Source: Acidobacteriaceae bacterium
GTDB lineage: Bacteria > Acidobacteriota > Terriglobia > Bryobacterales > Bryobacteraceae
NCBI GenBank assembly: GCA_019244945.1
Contig: JAFASD010000434.1
Span: forward strand, 1 to 32,692
Direction of reading: 5' to 3'
DNA length: 32,692 bases
In this document: positions 26,237-32,692 of the stretch, piece after piece
Numbering within the stretch: position 1 is the first letter of the stretch
Layout of the letters: every line of letters begins with the position of its first letter
Translations under genes and position numbers: made by a program
The notes under the pieces: generated by a model
Told to the model about the DNA's origin: nothing
Seen by the model: the letters and a program-made list of their open reading frames with translations, nothing else
Databases searched by the model: none

Positions 26237-26710
26237 GTGAAACGCTGTATCCTAACCATTTCAGGCGCGGCTGCACTTGTGCTGTTCGCGACGCCTCGGA
26301 CGGCGATATCGCAAGTGTCGAACGTACAATACACACTTGACGTATACGTGGCTTATACAGGTGCGGGAACCGTAGATGACAAGCACAAGATCTATGTCGT
26401 GCTATGGGATCCGGCCGATTTTGTGAAGGGCCTCACGATCACGCCTTTGGCTATAAAATCAACGTCGTCAAACGCTCGAACAGTCAGATTTGATCACCTG
26501 AACAAGACACCCATTTGCATCAGTGCAGTTTACGATTCGAGCGGAAGCTGGGACACTCGATCCGACCCGCCCGGAGGTTCATCGATGGGACTTTACAGCA
26601 AAGTTCCGGGACGACCCGCTCTCGTGCAACTAGATTCTGACACAGCCGCAAGGATCGATCTATCCTTTGGCGACAGCGTGAAGATGTGGTTTAAGACGGC
26701 GGCAAAGTAA
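26237..26710 (+). CDS. Small secreted beta-rich protein, unknown function
   Basis: 157 residues. The GTG at 26237 has AGGAGG 6 bases upstream and gives an ideal signal peptide (KRC then ILTISGAAALVLFATPRTAIS, cleavage near residue 25). An earlier ATG overlaps the -10 box and is unlikely. The mature part is about 130 residues of alternating beta strands (YTLDVYVAYTG, HKIYVVLWDP, ICISAVYDSSGSW, IDLSFGDSVKMWF), reminiscent of DUF2141-like beta-sandwich proteins, though I cannot confirm the family. It stands alone with its own promoter. Confidence 0.7.
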   Translation: MKRCILTISGAAALVLFATPRTAISQVSNVQYTLDVYVAYTGAGTVDDKHKIYVVLWDPADFVKGLTITPLAIKSTSSNARTVRFDHLNKTPICISAVYDSSGSWDTRSDPPGGSSMGLYSKVPGRPALVQLDSDTAARIDLSFGDSVKMWFKTAAK

Positions 26711-27015
26711 CGCGCGACTCGGTGCGAATTTTCGGGCAACGAAGATCTTTCTCGTTACACCTGAGCTCCGTAGGTGCGAAATGGAGCCGACCGCGATAAG
26801 CATTTAGCTCAAATCGAGATGGCGCCTAGGTTCAAGCCGCGGAAGTTGGAATCCGACCCGCTCCCGAAAAGGAGCAGTTTACCGGATAGGCAGAGAGCAC
26901 CGGGCCGAGCTAGCAATTTAAAAACAATTACGCGGGAAAACAGCGCTGCTGCACATCAGGTCTTACGTGTAATTGTCGCAGCCATCAACCTGGTCTCGGC
27001 CCAAATTTCGTCAAG
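26711..27015 (+). other. Intergenic stretch without a recognised gene
   Basis: About 305 bases between the secreted-protein gene and the convergent anti-sigma gene. Two small inverted repeats (AACGA/TCGTT at 26738-26756 and CACCT/AGGTG at 26758-26776) could act as weak transcription ends, but no T-run follows. The one open frame here is Arg/Lys-rich with no ribosome binding site, so I do not call it. Confidence 0.4.
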
Positions 27016-27741
27016 TCAACCGCCACTAATTAACACGGGATAATAGTACGCTGCTTGTTCTTGTCCTTGCTCCTCACGACGCATACCCAAATAGTAACGG
27101 CCCGGTTTCGCTGAGGAGAGGTCAAATGTCACTACGACGGCGATCTTCTTATCAGTTCCGGTCGTAGTTGCTGAGCCGAGGGCGATTGCAGTGCTTTCGG
27201 AGCGCGATTTCAGGATCGCCAATACATATCGGCCCGGATGACTGAATAGCGGAAGTGTGACGTGTAGCTCGTCGAGCTTCCTTGGGAGCGTTGCCAGCAC
27301 GCGCCCGTTTGCGGTATCATCTTCGCCCAGACCTCGAACCACGCCTTCATTTGTCAAGTCAACCGCGATAATTGCGGTTCCGCGCACCCGATTGGCTGTG
27401 AACAAGACGATCACAAGGATGCAGGCAAAACCGACGACTACTGCTGCCCAAATTGAAGCCGTTCGTTTGCGCCTGGCCGTCCGTTCCGCGCCTTCGATCT
27501 CGGCGAGGCGCGCATCGCGAATCGTCTTGAAATCGGCGAAGCACGGCGAACAGTGCCAGATGTGATCCCAGGCCGGATCGTCCCTGCCGATTCTGCGTTC
27601 GCCGAGCGCCCGCATAGTTTCGGGCGGTGGACATCCTACGCGCTCCGGGTTCGGGAACGCGTGGAGCAGGATCTCCTCTATCGGGTTATCGTCTTCCTGT
27701 TCAGCGGCCACGCAATCCCGTGTCTGGGCCGAGCTTGTCAT
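27016..27741 (-). CDS. Membrane anti-sigma-like protein with zinc-finger motif
   Basis: 241 residues from the ATG at 27741 (a GTG at 27774 would add 11 residues; neither has a strong ribosome binding site). The cytoplasmic N-terminus holds an NPIEEILLHAFPNPERVGCP segment and WDHIWHCSPCF, an HxxxC-like zinc-binding anti-sigma motif. One membrane span (SIWAAVVVGFACILVIVLF) lies at about residue 95-113. The periplasmic C-terminal part of about 130 residues is beta-rich, with an RYVLAIL strand and a PGRYYLGM segment. It overlaps the 3' end of the ECF sigma gene by about 40 bases, so the two are co-expressed. It likely holds the sigma factor at the membrane. Confidence 0.75.
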   Translation of the reverse strand: MTSSAQTRDCVAAEQEDDNPIEEILLHAFPNPERVGCPPPETMRALGERRIGRDDPAWDHIWHCSPCFADFKTIRDARLAEIEGAERTARRKRTASIWAAVVVGFACILVIVLFTANRVRGTAIIAVDLTNEGVVRGLGEDDTANGRVLATLPRKLDELHVTLPLFSHPGRYVLAILKSRSESTAIALGSATTTGTDKKIAVVVTFDLSSAKPGRYYLGMRREEQGQEQAAYYYPVLISGG

Positions 27742-28225
27742 CGAGAACCCGGCGTAAGATACGTTTGGCGGCACGATATCGAGTCTCGGCCGTGCGCGGC
27801 TTTAGGTGCATGTCGCGATCGATCATGGAGCAAGGTTCGCCGGCCATATGCCGGAGAAAGATTTCTCGATCTTGCGCGTCCAGGTGTTCCAAGGCTTCAC
27901 GCACGAAGACCCGTTTTTCAATTTCATCCCGACGCCGCAGATCGGGAAGTGCTTCCACGTTTCCGTGCACAACTGTCACATCCTTCGACTGTTTGTTCAT
28001 GGCTGCACGATTTAGCGCCGTATTGATGGCGCGAGTGGCATACGCACGCAGGTTTTGAATGATGTGGAGCTTCCGCCCGACCCGCTCAGCAGCTCGAATC
28101 ACAACTGTTGGATCTTGCTCGCTACGAACAATCGCTTTGCCGGCTACGTCTAGAATGACTTCACGATCGGCATCGGGTACTGGAAGCCCAGTTTCGGTTC
28201 GGAGATCAACGCCATCCCAAGCCAT
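27701..28225 (-). CDS. ECF-type RNA polymerase sigma factor
   Basis: 174 residues. The region-2-like N-terminal half contains RKLHIIQNLRAYATRAINTALNR. The C-terminal half is a region-4 helix-turn-helix (LEHLDAQDREIFLRHMAGE ... TAETRYRAAKRILRRVL). The ATG has GAGGTG a few bases upstream. It is the first gene of a two-gene unit with the anti-sigma. A possible promoter (TTGTTC, 16 bases, TACAAT) lies at 28289-28316 on the minus strand. Its targets are unknown; no link to the T6SS locus is visible beyond proximity. Confidence 0.8.
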   Translation of the reverse strand: MAWDGVDLRTETGLPVPDADREVILDVAGKAIVRSEQDPTVVIRAAERVGRKLHIIQNLRAYATRAINTALNRAAMNKQSKDVTVVHGNVEALPDLRRRDEIEKRVFVREALEHLDAQDREIFLRHMAGEPCSMIDRDMHLKPRTAETRYRAAKRILRRVLDDKLGPDTGLRGR

Positions 28226-28288
28226 GACACCTCGAAAACACGTTTTCGCTCATCATTGCCGGAGCGCGGAATGCGGCGGCAAACCCCA

Positions 28289-28316
28289 ATTGTAATCCGG
28301 GTGATTTTCTGAACAA
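28289..28316 (-). promoter_or_regulatory. Possible promoter of the sigma/anti-sigma unit
   Basis: On the minus strand TTGTTC (28311-28316), a 16-base spacer and TACAAT (28289-28294). The -10 matches consensus at 5 of 6 positions, the -35 at 3 of 6. It lies 64 bases before the sigma gene ATG. Confidence 0.3.
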
Positions 28317-28416
28317 GCGTCGAGACAAAAATATTTGCCGAGGGCTGCGGGAAAGGACGGTTTTCTTCCCATCTGTACGTGCGAGGGGCCATGTCCGGCG
28401 CCTCGGAGCTAACATT

Positions 28417-28722
28417 TTGCCAATCCCCGACGAACCTCAAAATTCAAAACCGAAAGCATTCATTGTGCATTATCAAGTCCGGGGCCGGCGGAAACGGCAG
28501 CCACTGACGAGCCGTTGTAGTACGGTTGAAGAAATCATTGACCTCGGCCAACGATCATTCCCGGCGTTCACCGAACGAAATCCCTGGATTTGTATTGACT
28601 CGAAACACGCGACCGTGTTCGTGGGTCTCGATCCCCAATCTCAATCGCGCAACCCCAACGCCATGAGCGACGATGCGTTGAGAAATAATATGTCTTCTGA
28701 CATGGAGTCTATCCAGCAATGA
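28417..28722 (+). CDS. Small hypothetical protein, coupled to the lipoprotein gene
   Basis: 101 residues from a TTG with GGAG 8 bases upstream. No signal peptide. A middle segment (STVEEIIDLGQRSFPAF, PWICIDSKHATVFVGLD) has mixed helix/strand character; the last 25 residues are polar. I do not recognise it. Its TGA overlaps the ATG of the next gene (ATGA), which supports that it is translated. TTG is a weak start, so expression may be low. Confidence 0.5.
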   Translation: MPIPDEPQNSKPKAFIVHYQVRGRRKRQPLTSRCSTVEEIIDLGQRSFPAFTERNPWICIDSKHATVFVGLDPQSQSRNPNAMSDDALRNNMSSDMESIQQ

Positions 28723-29105
28723 TAAGAAGCTTAGGAATTCTTCTGCTCCTTGCGGCATGTCTGTATGCTGACCAAGCCGCATCCTTTTCACACGGCGCGG
28801 ATCTCGATACCGTTTACGAAGCCGTTCTCAACCAGGTCAAGAAAGATGGTGCGGAGGTTGAGTCTGCGTCGAAGGATGCCGGAATCAAAACGGCAGTGAC
28901 GGTCACCGGGCACTACAAGCAGACGGGGTCATTTCTGGAAATCACATTCATTTCCGACGGCCCGGCACAGACTACTGTTCGGGTCACGGCATATGAAGAG
29001 AAGCGCTATAAAGGCTTGAAAACCGAGCCGTGGTCAACGCCGAAGGCTAACGAAAAAGAATCACAAGCAGAAGCGGCGAAGTTGAAGCAGGAGTTGGGGT
29101 GGTAA
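28719..29105 (+). CDS. Putative small lipoprotein
   Basis: 128 residues. The N-terminus MIRSLGILLLLAACLYADQ has a lipobox (LAAC, Cys at residue 14), pointing to a lipid-anchored envelope protein. The mature part has a helix (LDTVYEAVLNQVKKDGAEV), two beta hairpins (KTAVTVTGHYKQTGSFLEITFI, TTVRVTAYEEKRY) and a Lys/Glu-rich C-terminal helix. The alpha/beta pattern recalls BamC- or DUF3568-like domains but I cannot confirm that. It does not look like TssJ, the T6SS lipoprotein. It is translationally coupled to the preceding small gene. Confidence 0.65.
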   Translation: MIRSLGILLLLAACLYADQAASFSHGADLDTVYEAVLNQVKKDGAEVESASKDAGIKTAVTVTGHYKQTGSFLEITFISDGPAQTTVRVTAYEEKRYKGLKTEPWSTPKANEKESQAEAAKLKQELGW

Positions 29106-29110
29106 GTGTC

Positions 29111-29137
29111 GGGGAATCGAGCCACGCTCATTCGCCC
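29111..29137. terminator. Hairpin between convergent genes
   Basis: GGGG-AAT-c-GAGC, a CAC loop, then GCTC-ATT-cg-CCCC form an 11-bp stem with small bulges. It lies between the lipoprotein gene and the end of the convergent gene at 29128. There is no T-run, so a two-way terminator is only possible, not certain. Confidence 0.35.
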
Positions 29138-29868
29138 CGTAAATCCCCGATCCCTTGACAAATACTTCCGACCGCTAGAGCCGAAGATCCTATAACACCA
29201 TACGCTGTAGCGGGGTTCGGAGCGATAAGCGTGCCTGTTGCAAGTAAGAGATTTCCAGCTGCTGTGACCGTTCCGGCGAGTATTTTCCCTATTCCATTGA
29301 AGATTTTCTTTTTCTTGTTGACATCAAGTTGAGTTGGTGCCGAGCTATTTGAGCCACTCATAAGCCGTTCCTTGATGCGTTTGAGTTCGTCCCGAGCTTG
29401 TTCCGCAGTTGCCGACGGCTTAGCCTCTCTGTGACCCAGCCTTTTTCTGGCGTAGTGGATGAGAATCGTAATTTCAGCGTCTGGGTCGTCAACTCCTGTA
29501 CCTCGCAGCAGTCGAACGTCTTCGTCAGGAATGGCGTTTCGCCGCAACTCTGCAAACGTGATATCTGGGGCTTCATCGAGGGCTGATAAAACGCCACTTT
29601 CTCGCATCTCATCTACGACGTGCTGAACATACCAATTGTCGAGTTCGTTGCCCAGAGCGTTCAGCAACTCGGGGTTGTCAGATCGCTCGCCAACAGCTTT
29701 TGCGAACCTTGCCGTTGACGACAATTTGCCAATTGCGTAAAGAAGCTCGTCCCCTTCGGGATGCATGTGGCGGCGGCGGTACGGTCTTACATGGGTTCGC
29801 GCCAATGCAGCCAAAAATTCCCGATATTCGCTGTCCGTCACGTTTGCCTTTCGCTCCGAATTTATCAC
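29128..29868 (-). CDS. Unrecognised protein with hydrophobic Gly/Ala-rich tail
   Basis: 246 residues from a GTG with CGAGG 8 bases upstream. A second GTG at 29841 (AAAGG 5 bases upstream) is equally good and would remove 9 residues. The first 170 residues are charged and helical (DEEVRLL-like DEDVRLLRG, EITILIHYARKRLG). A Lys-rich patch (NKKKKIFNG) precedes about 50 hydrophobic residues (ILAGTVTAAGNLLLATGTLIA, VIGSSALAVGSICQGIGDL) that could form two membrane segments. Such a tail is seen in membrane-active or membrane-tethered proteins, but no function can be assigned. It is convergent with the lipoprotein gene. Confidence 0.6.
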   Translation of the reverse strand: MINSERKANVTDSEYREFLAALARTHVRPYRRRHMHPEGDELLYAIGKLSSTARFAKAVGERSDNPELLNALGNELDNWYVQHVVDEMRESGVLSALDEAPDITFAELRRNAIPDEDVRLLRGTGVDDPDAEITILIHYARKRLGHREAKPSATAEQARDELKRIKERLMSGSNSSAPTQLDVNKKKKIFNGIGKILAGTVTAAGNLLLATGTLIAPNPATAYGVIGSSALAVGSICQGIGDLRGE

Positions 29869-30198
29869 TGACCCAGCCTCGCTTGTCGCGAATTGATGCG
29901 TTTGACGTAAACACGAAATGAATTGTCGGCTGGCGTGAACCTACCAGCCGTCTAAGTTGACTTGGCCCGGCTTCCGGGATTCCAGAGCCCGCCAAACGCC
30001 TTTTCTTTCTTCGCATTCGCACCGGGCGACCCGTCGTCAACACTTTCTTTTGACTTCCCCTCGCCAACACCGCTCGGCAAAACAAAGTGTGTGACTTCCG
30101 GGTGACCCCGCCCGGCGCCTACCCCAATGCTCGAAAGGCGTTCGTCGCGTCTTTCACCCCTCCGCCACGGGGTCAGTTGTTGAAAGGCAAAAAGCACA
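29869..30198. other. Intergenic stretch upstream of the ardC-like gene
   Basis: About 330 bases between divergent genes. An open frame on the minus strand (29952-30308) runs through it into the ardC-like gene, but is low-complexity at its end and has no clear ribosome binding site. I see no good promoter hexamers or RNA gene. It presumably carries the starts of both flanking genes. Confidence 0.4.
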
Positions 30199-31038
30199 GT
30201 GAACACACAAAACGCAACATCAGAAATCGTATCGAAGTCACTCGCCACGTTAGCCGAAGCGCTGGAAGCAGGAAACAGCGCAGCGTTGACCGCATACCTG
30301 AGCGTCATGGCACGCTTTCACAGGTATTCATGGGCGAATTGCCTACTGATTGCCGTGCAGCGCCCGAACGCGACGCACGTAGCGGGATTTCGAGCATGGC
30401 TCGGTTTAGGGCGGCATGTCCGAAAAGGAGAGAAAGGCATTGCCATTCTCGCGCCGATTATCACCAAGTGCAAATGGGACAAAAAAGACGAGCAGCACCG
30501 CGACAATAGCAGCACCGCCGAAGCCGTTGAACATTTGGTCGGTTTCCGTAGTGCATATGTCTTCGATATTTCCCAAACCCATGGGGAAGATCTCCCGGAG
30601 TTCGCCACTGTAAGGGGTGAGCCGAACGAATACCTACAACGGCTGAAGGCGTTCGTAGCTTCGCACGCGATCATGCTCGACTATGATGCCGCGATTGCGC
30701 CAGCGAAGGGCGTTTCGTTAGGCGGAAGAATCGCGCTCCTACCGAACCAACCCGCCGCGCAGGAATTCTCGACGCTTGTCCACGAACTGGCACACGAGAA
30801 GCTCCACAGAACAGAACGCCGTATCGAAACGACGAAAACAATTCGGGAGACCGAGGCGGAAGCTGTCGCCTTTGTAGTCTGCCACGGAATCGGACTCGAT
30901 ACCAACAGCGCTGCAGCGGATTACATAAAGCTGTACAACGGCAACCGCGCCACGCTCTCCGATTCCCTTCACTTCATTCAGTCAACCGCTGCCGAGATCC
31001 TCACCGCCCTTCAAAACGGCGCTGACCCCGCGCAGTAA
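30199..31038 (+). CDS. ArdC-like ssDNA-binding / zinc metallopeptidase protein
   Basis: 279 residues from a GTG. Residues about 10-125 match the ArdC N-terminal ssDNA-binding region (YSWANCLLIAVQRP, VAGFRAWLGLGRHVRKGEKGIAILAPI). Residues about 150-240 form an ImmA/IrrE-like metallopeptidase with HELAH at 195-199 and ETEAEAVAFVVC at about 218-229, which should supply the third metal ligand. ArdC proteins protect incoming mobile DNA from restriction, so this gene suggests mobile-element ancestry for the right part of the window. An AAAGG lies about 13 bases upstream of the start, which is long. A group II intron sits 33 bases after its stop. Confidence 0.8.
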   Translation: MNTQNATSEIVSKSLATLAEALEAGNSAALTAYLSVMARFHRYSWANCLLIAVQRPNATHVAGFRAWLGLGRHVRKGEKGIAILAPIITKCKWDKKDEQHRDNSSTAEAVEHLVGFRSAYVFDISQTHGEDLPEFATVRGEPNEYLQRLKAFVASHAIMLDYDAAIAPAKGVSLGGRIALLPNQPAAQEFSTLVHELAHEKLHRTERRIETTKTIRETEAEAVAFVVCHGIGLDTNSAAADYIKLYNGNRATLSDSLHFIQSTAAEILTALQNGADPAQ

Positions 31039-31071
31039 ACCGCAACCAGTTACTTAACCACTCACACATCG

Positions 31072-31113
31072 GTCGGAGTAGGAATTAAATGATTACTCAT
31101 AACCCCCTCCACA
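31072..31113 (-). ncRNA. Group II intron domain VI with branch-point A
   Basis: After domain V the minus strand reads GGAGGGGG ... TTCC, TA, CTCC. GGAG pairs with CTCC and GGGG with TTCC (two G-U), leaving the bulged A at 31079 as branch point seven bases from the predicted end. Confidence 0.6.
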
Positions 31114-31146
31114 GATCCGTACGAGCGGCATTCCCGCATACGGCTC
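31114..31146 (-). ncRNA. Group II intron domain V
   Basis: The minus strand begins GAGCCGTATGCGG and ends CGTACGGATC. The lower stem GAGCCGTA pairs with TACGGATC (one G-A mismatch), a bulge follows, and the upper stem GCGG/CCGC closes a GAATG loop. The AGC catalytic triad is present. It begins 5 bases after the maturase stop codon. Confidence 0.8.
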
Positions 31147-31151
31147 CCGCC

Positions 31152-32636
31152 TCAGGTGAGGACGCCCATTCGCCGCAGAGGGTAGGGATGGCAAACGGTG
31201 GCGGGCGGAAACCAGCGGTCAATGAGCCGATACATTCTTTTCCAGGTGACCCGTTTCCGGCTCCCGCGCATTTTGAGCGCATGGTGCCAGTAATGGCCTA
31301 TCTGAAATCGAAAGTGCTGGATGGCCTTCAGGTTGGTCGGCACCCCGTGATAGCGAACAAATCCGCCCACCACAGAGCCGAGCCATTTCCCTTGTTGGGC
31401 AATGGGCTCGTGCCGGCGCCTGCTCAGTTCGGCCTTGATCTCCTGAAATTTCCTGCTCATCCGTTTCTTGGCTGTCCGGCGAACGACCGTATACATCCCA
31501 TTGCTTCTCTTCTTCCCACAAATGTGGGTGAAGCCCAAGAAGTCGAATGTCTCCGGCCTATCCTGGCCGCGCCTGAGACGGTTCGCAGCCGCGTACGGCC
31601 CAAACTCGATCAGCCGCGTCTTTTCCGGATGCAGCGCCAAACCGAACTTCTCGAATCGCTTCTTGAGTTCGGCCAGACACCGCTCCGCCGCCGCTCTGCT
31701 CTGAAATCCGATCACGAAGTCGTCCGCCCACCTTACGACGATCACGTCGCCGCTGAGGCTGTACGTCTTTCTCCAGTGATTGATCCAGAGGTCGAATACG
31801 TAATGAAGGAAAACGTTCGACAGCAGCGGGGAGATGACCCCGCCCTGCGGCGTTCCCTCATCGACAGCCTTCCATCTCCCTTGCTCCAGCACGCCGGCCT
31901 TGAGCCATTTGCGGATCAAACGCACGACGCGCAGATCTCCGATGCGATGCTCGATGAACTTCACGAGCCATCCGTGGTCAATCGTGTCGAAGAACCCTCG
32001 AATGTCCGCATCGACAATCCAGTCCACTTTCTTCGTCAGCATCCCGACGTAAAGCGCATCCAGGCACTTGTGCTGGCTGCGCCCCGGCCGGTAGCCGTAC
32101 GAGAACCCGAGAAACTCCGTTTCGTAGACCGCATTGAGAACCATGACACATGCGTACTGCACGATCTTGTCCTCAAGCACCGGCACCCCGAGCGGCCTCT
32201 GTTTTCCATTAGCCTTCGGAATGTAAGTTCGCTTGACGGGCTTTGCTCGGTAAGCCCCTCGTTTCAGCCTGGAGGCGAGATCAGCAAGGCAAGCTTCCAG
32301 ATCCTCCCCGTATTGCTTCCACGTCATCCCATCGATACCGCTCGCGGCCTCCCGCTTGAGGCTGATATACGCCTCCCGCAGGGTGTCCACGCTGGCGATG
32401 TGATGCATGAGGCTCGTGAACTTGAGCTTTCTCTCTCTGACTGCAACTTGACGTACTCGCCCCAGCGCGCTTTGCACCCTTTCCCGGCCTTGTATCCGGC
32501 GAGTGTTTTGCTCGGACGAGTTCCCCTTGGCCAGAGCGCTTCCCTCCATCCCCTCCGCCACCGGTTGTCTTCCGGCTTTGTTCGGGGACTTCGCAGGTAC
32601 TACCGCTCCGTCCGACTTCCACTGCTCGTGCATCAT
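31152..32636 (-). CDS. ltrA: Group II intron reverse transcriptase/maturase
   Basis: 494 residues. The reverse-transcriptase fingers and palm are clear: GIDGMTWKQYGEDLEACL, RPLGVPVLEDKIVQ, GYRPGRSQHKCLDAL, VDADIRGFFDTIDH, TPQGGVISPLLSNVFLHYVFD. The catalytic box is RWADDFVIGF, with Trp in place of the usual Tyr of YADD. Domain X follows (YLDFLGFTH-like FDFLGFTH and a C-terminal GGFVRYHGVP). There is no HNH endonuclease domain. The N-terminal 60 residues are polar. An AAAGG lies about 10 bases before the double ATG. It acts in splicing and in reverse transcription of its own intron. Confidence 0.95.
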   Translation of the reverse strand: MMHEQWKSDGAVVPAKSPNKAGRQPVAEGMEGSALAKGNSSEQNTRRIQGRERVQSALGRVRQVAVRERKLKFTSLMHHIASVDTLREAYISLKREAASGIDGMTWKQYGEDLEACLADLASRLKRGAYRAKPVKRTYIPKANGKQRPLGVPVLEDKIVQYACVMVLNAVYETEFLGFSYGYRPGRSQHKCLDALYVGMLTKKVDWIVDADIRGFFDTIDHGWLVKFIEHRIGDLRVVRLIRKWLKAGVLEQGRWKAVDEGTPQGGVISPLLSNVFLHYVFDLWINHWRKTYSLSGDVIVVRWADDFVIGFQSRAAAERCLAELKKRFEKFGLALHPEKTRLIEFGPYAAANRLRRGQDRPETFDFLGFTHICGKKRSNGMYTVVRRTAKKRMSRKFQEIKAELSRRRHEPIAQQGKWLGSVVGGFVRYHGVPTNLKAIQHFRFQIGHYWHHALKMRGSRKRVTWKRMYRLIDRWFPPATVCHPYPLRRMGVLT

Positions 32637-32692
32637 CGGCGTGCGCCTTTCGGCTTCCCGACACGGCCTTGGCGTCTTCCCAAGGCGAGCAG

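Larger units (their letters stand above)
31072..32692 (-). mobile_element. Group II intron, 3' part (5' end outside window)
   Basis: The minus strand carries the maturase gene (32636-31152), then a typical domain V and a domain VI with a bulged A. The predicted 3' splice end is 31072 (intron ends in ...CCGAC on the minus strand), seven bases after the branch-point A at 31079. The 5' end with domains I-III lies to the right of the window. It is inserted 33 bases after the ardC-like stop, in antisense orientation. Confidence 0.8.

Noticed and set aside
26830..26850. GGTTCAAGCC resembling a tRNA T-loop
   Set aside because: No acceptor stem, anticodon arm or D arm can be drawn around it.
28719..29105. 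Considered as the missing TssJ lipoprotein
   Set aside because: It has a lipobox, but the mature part is helix plus hairpins with a charged C-terminal helix rather than the TssJ beta-sandwich, and it lies apart from tssL-tssM.
29952..30308. 118-codon minus-strand frame across the region before the ardC-like gene
   Set aside because: It overlaps the 5' end of the better supported ardC-like gene, lacks a clear start and resembles no family.
1..32692. CRISPR arrays and complete insertion sequences
   Set aside because: No regularly spaced repeats and no transposase frames were seen; the only mobile element recognised is the group II intron.

Overview
The window is dominated by a chromosomal type VI secretion system (T6SS) locus, flanked by smaller regulatory and mobile-element genes. 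The organism is probably a soil-type Gram-negative bacterium, most likely an Acidobacteriota member. That is inferred from gene style (an ECF sigma paired with a short zinc-finger, single-span anti-sigma; a TPR-extended Ser/Thr kinase; a PEGA-like secreted protein; an S41 peptidase). No rRNA or other definite taxonomic marker is present.

Left edge, 1-7902. The 3' part of an S41 peptidase gene (+) faces a four-gene minus-strand operon. In order of transcription this operon encodes a soluble Ser/Thr kinase with a long helical/TPR tail, a single-span membrane protein with an SH3-like segment and a TPR tail, a secreted PEGA-like protein, and a 620-residue protein that joins a T6SS TssB-type N-terminus to a TssC-type body. 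I regard this single-chain sheath-like protein, placed with a kinase, as the most unusual item in the window.

Core T6SS, 8221-19488 (+). The order is tssA, tssB, tssC, hcp, tssE, tssF, tssG, vgrG, then an effector cassette. The cassette holds an Eag-type (DUF1795/DcrB-like) chaperone, a prePAAR/PAAR effector with two hydrophobic blocks and a short unrecognised C-terminal domain, and a HEAT-like putative immunity protein. Directly after the cassette lies a broken 5' fragment of a second tssK. The intact tssK (-) follows, divergent from tssL-tssM (+). Together these encode sheath, tube, spike, baseplate (E, F, G, K), cap protein TssA and the TssL/TssM membrane parts. TssH/ClpV and TssJ are not in the window.

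Right part, 25318-31038. It holds an orphan gene convergent with tssM, a small secreted protein with a good sigma70-type promoter, an ECF sigma/anti-sigma pair, a coupled pair ending in a putative lipoprotein, an unrecognised protein with a hydrophobic Gly/Ala-rich tail, and an ArdC-like antirestriction/metalloprotease protein. The right edge (31072-32692, minus) is the 3' part of a group II intron with its reverse transcriptase/maturase, domain V and domain VI; its 5' end lies outside the window.

The two divergent control regions of the T6SS locus (kinase/tssA and tssK/tssL) share a near-identical 14-bp AT-rich motif, which may link their expression.
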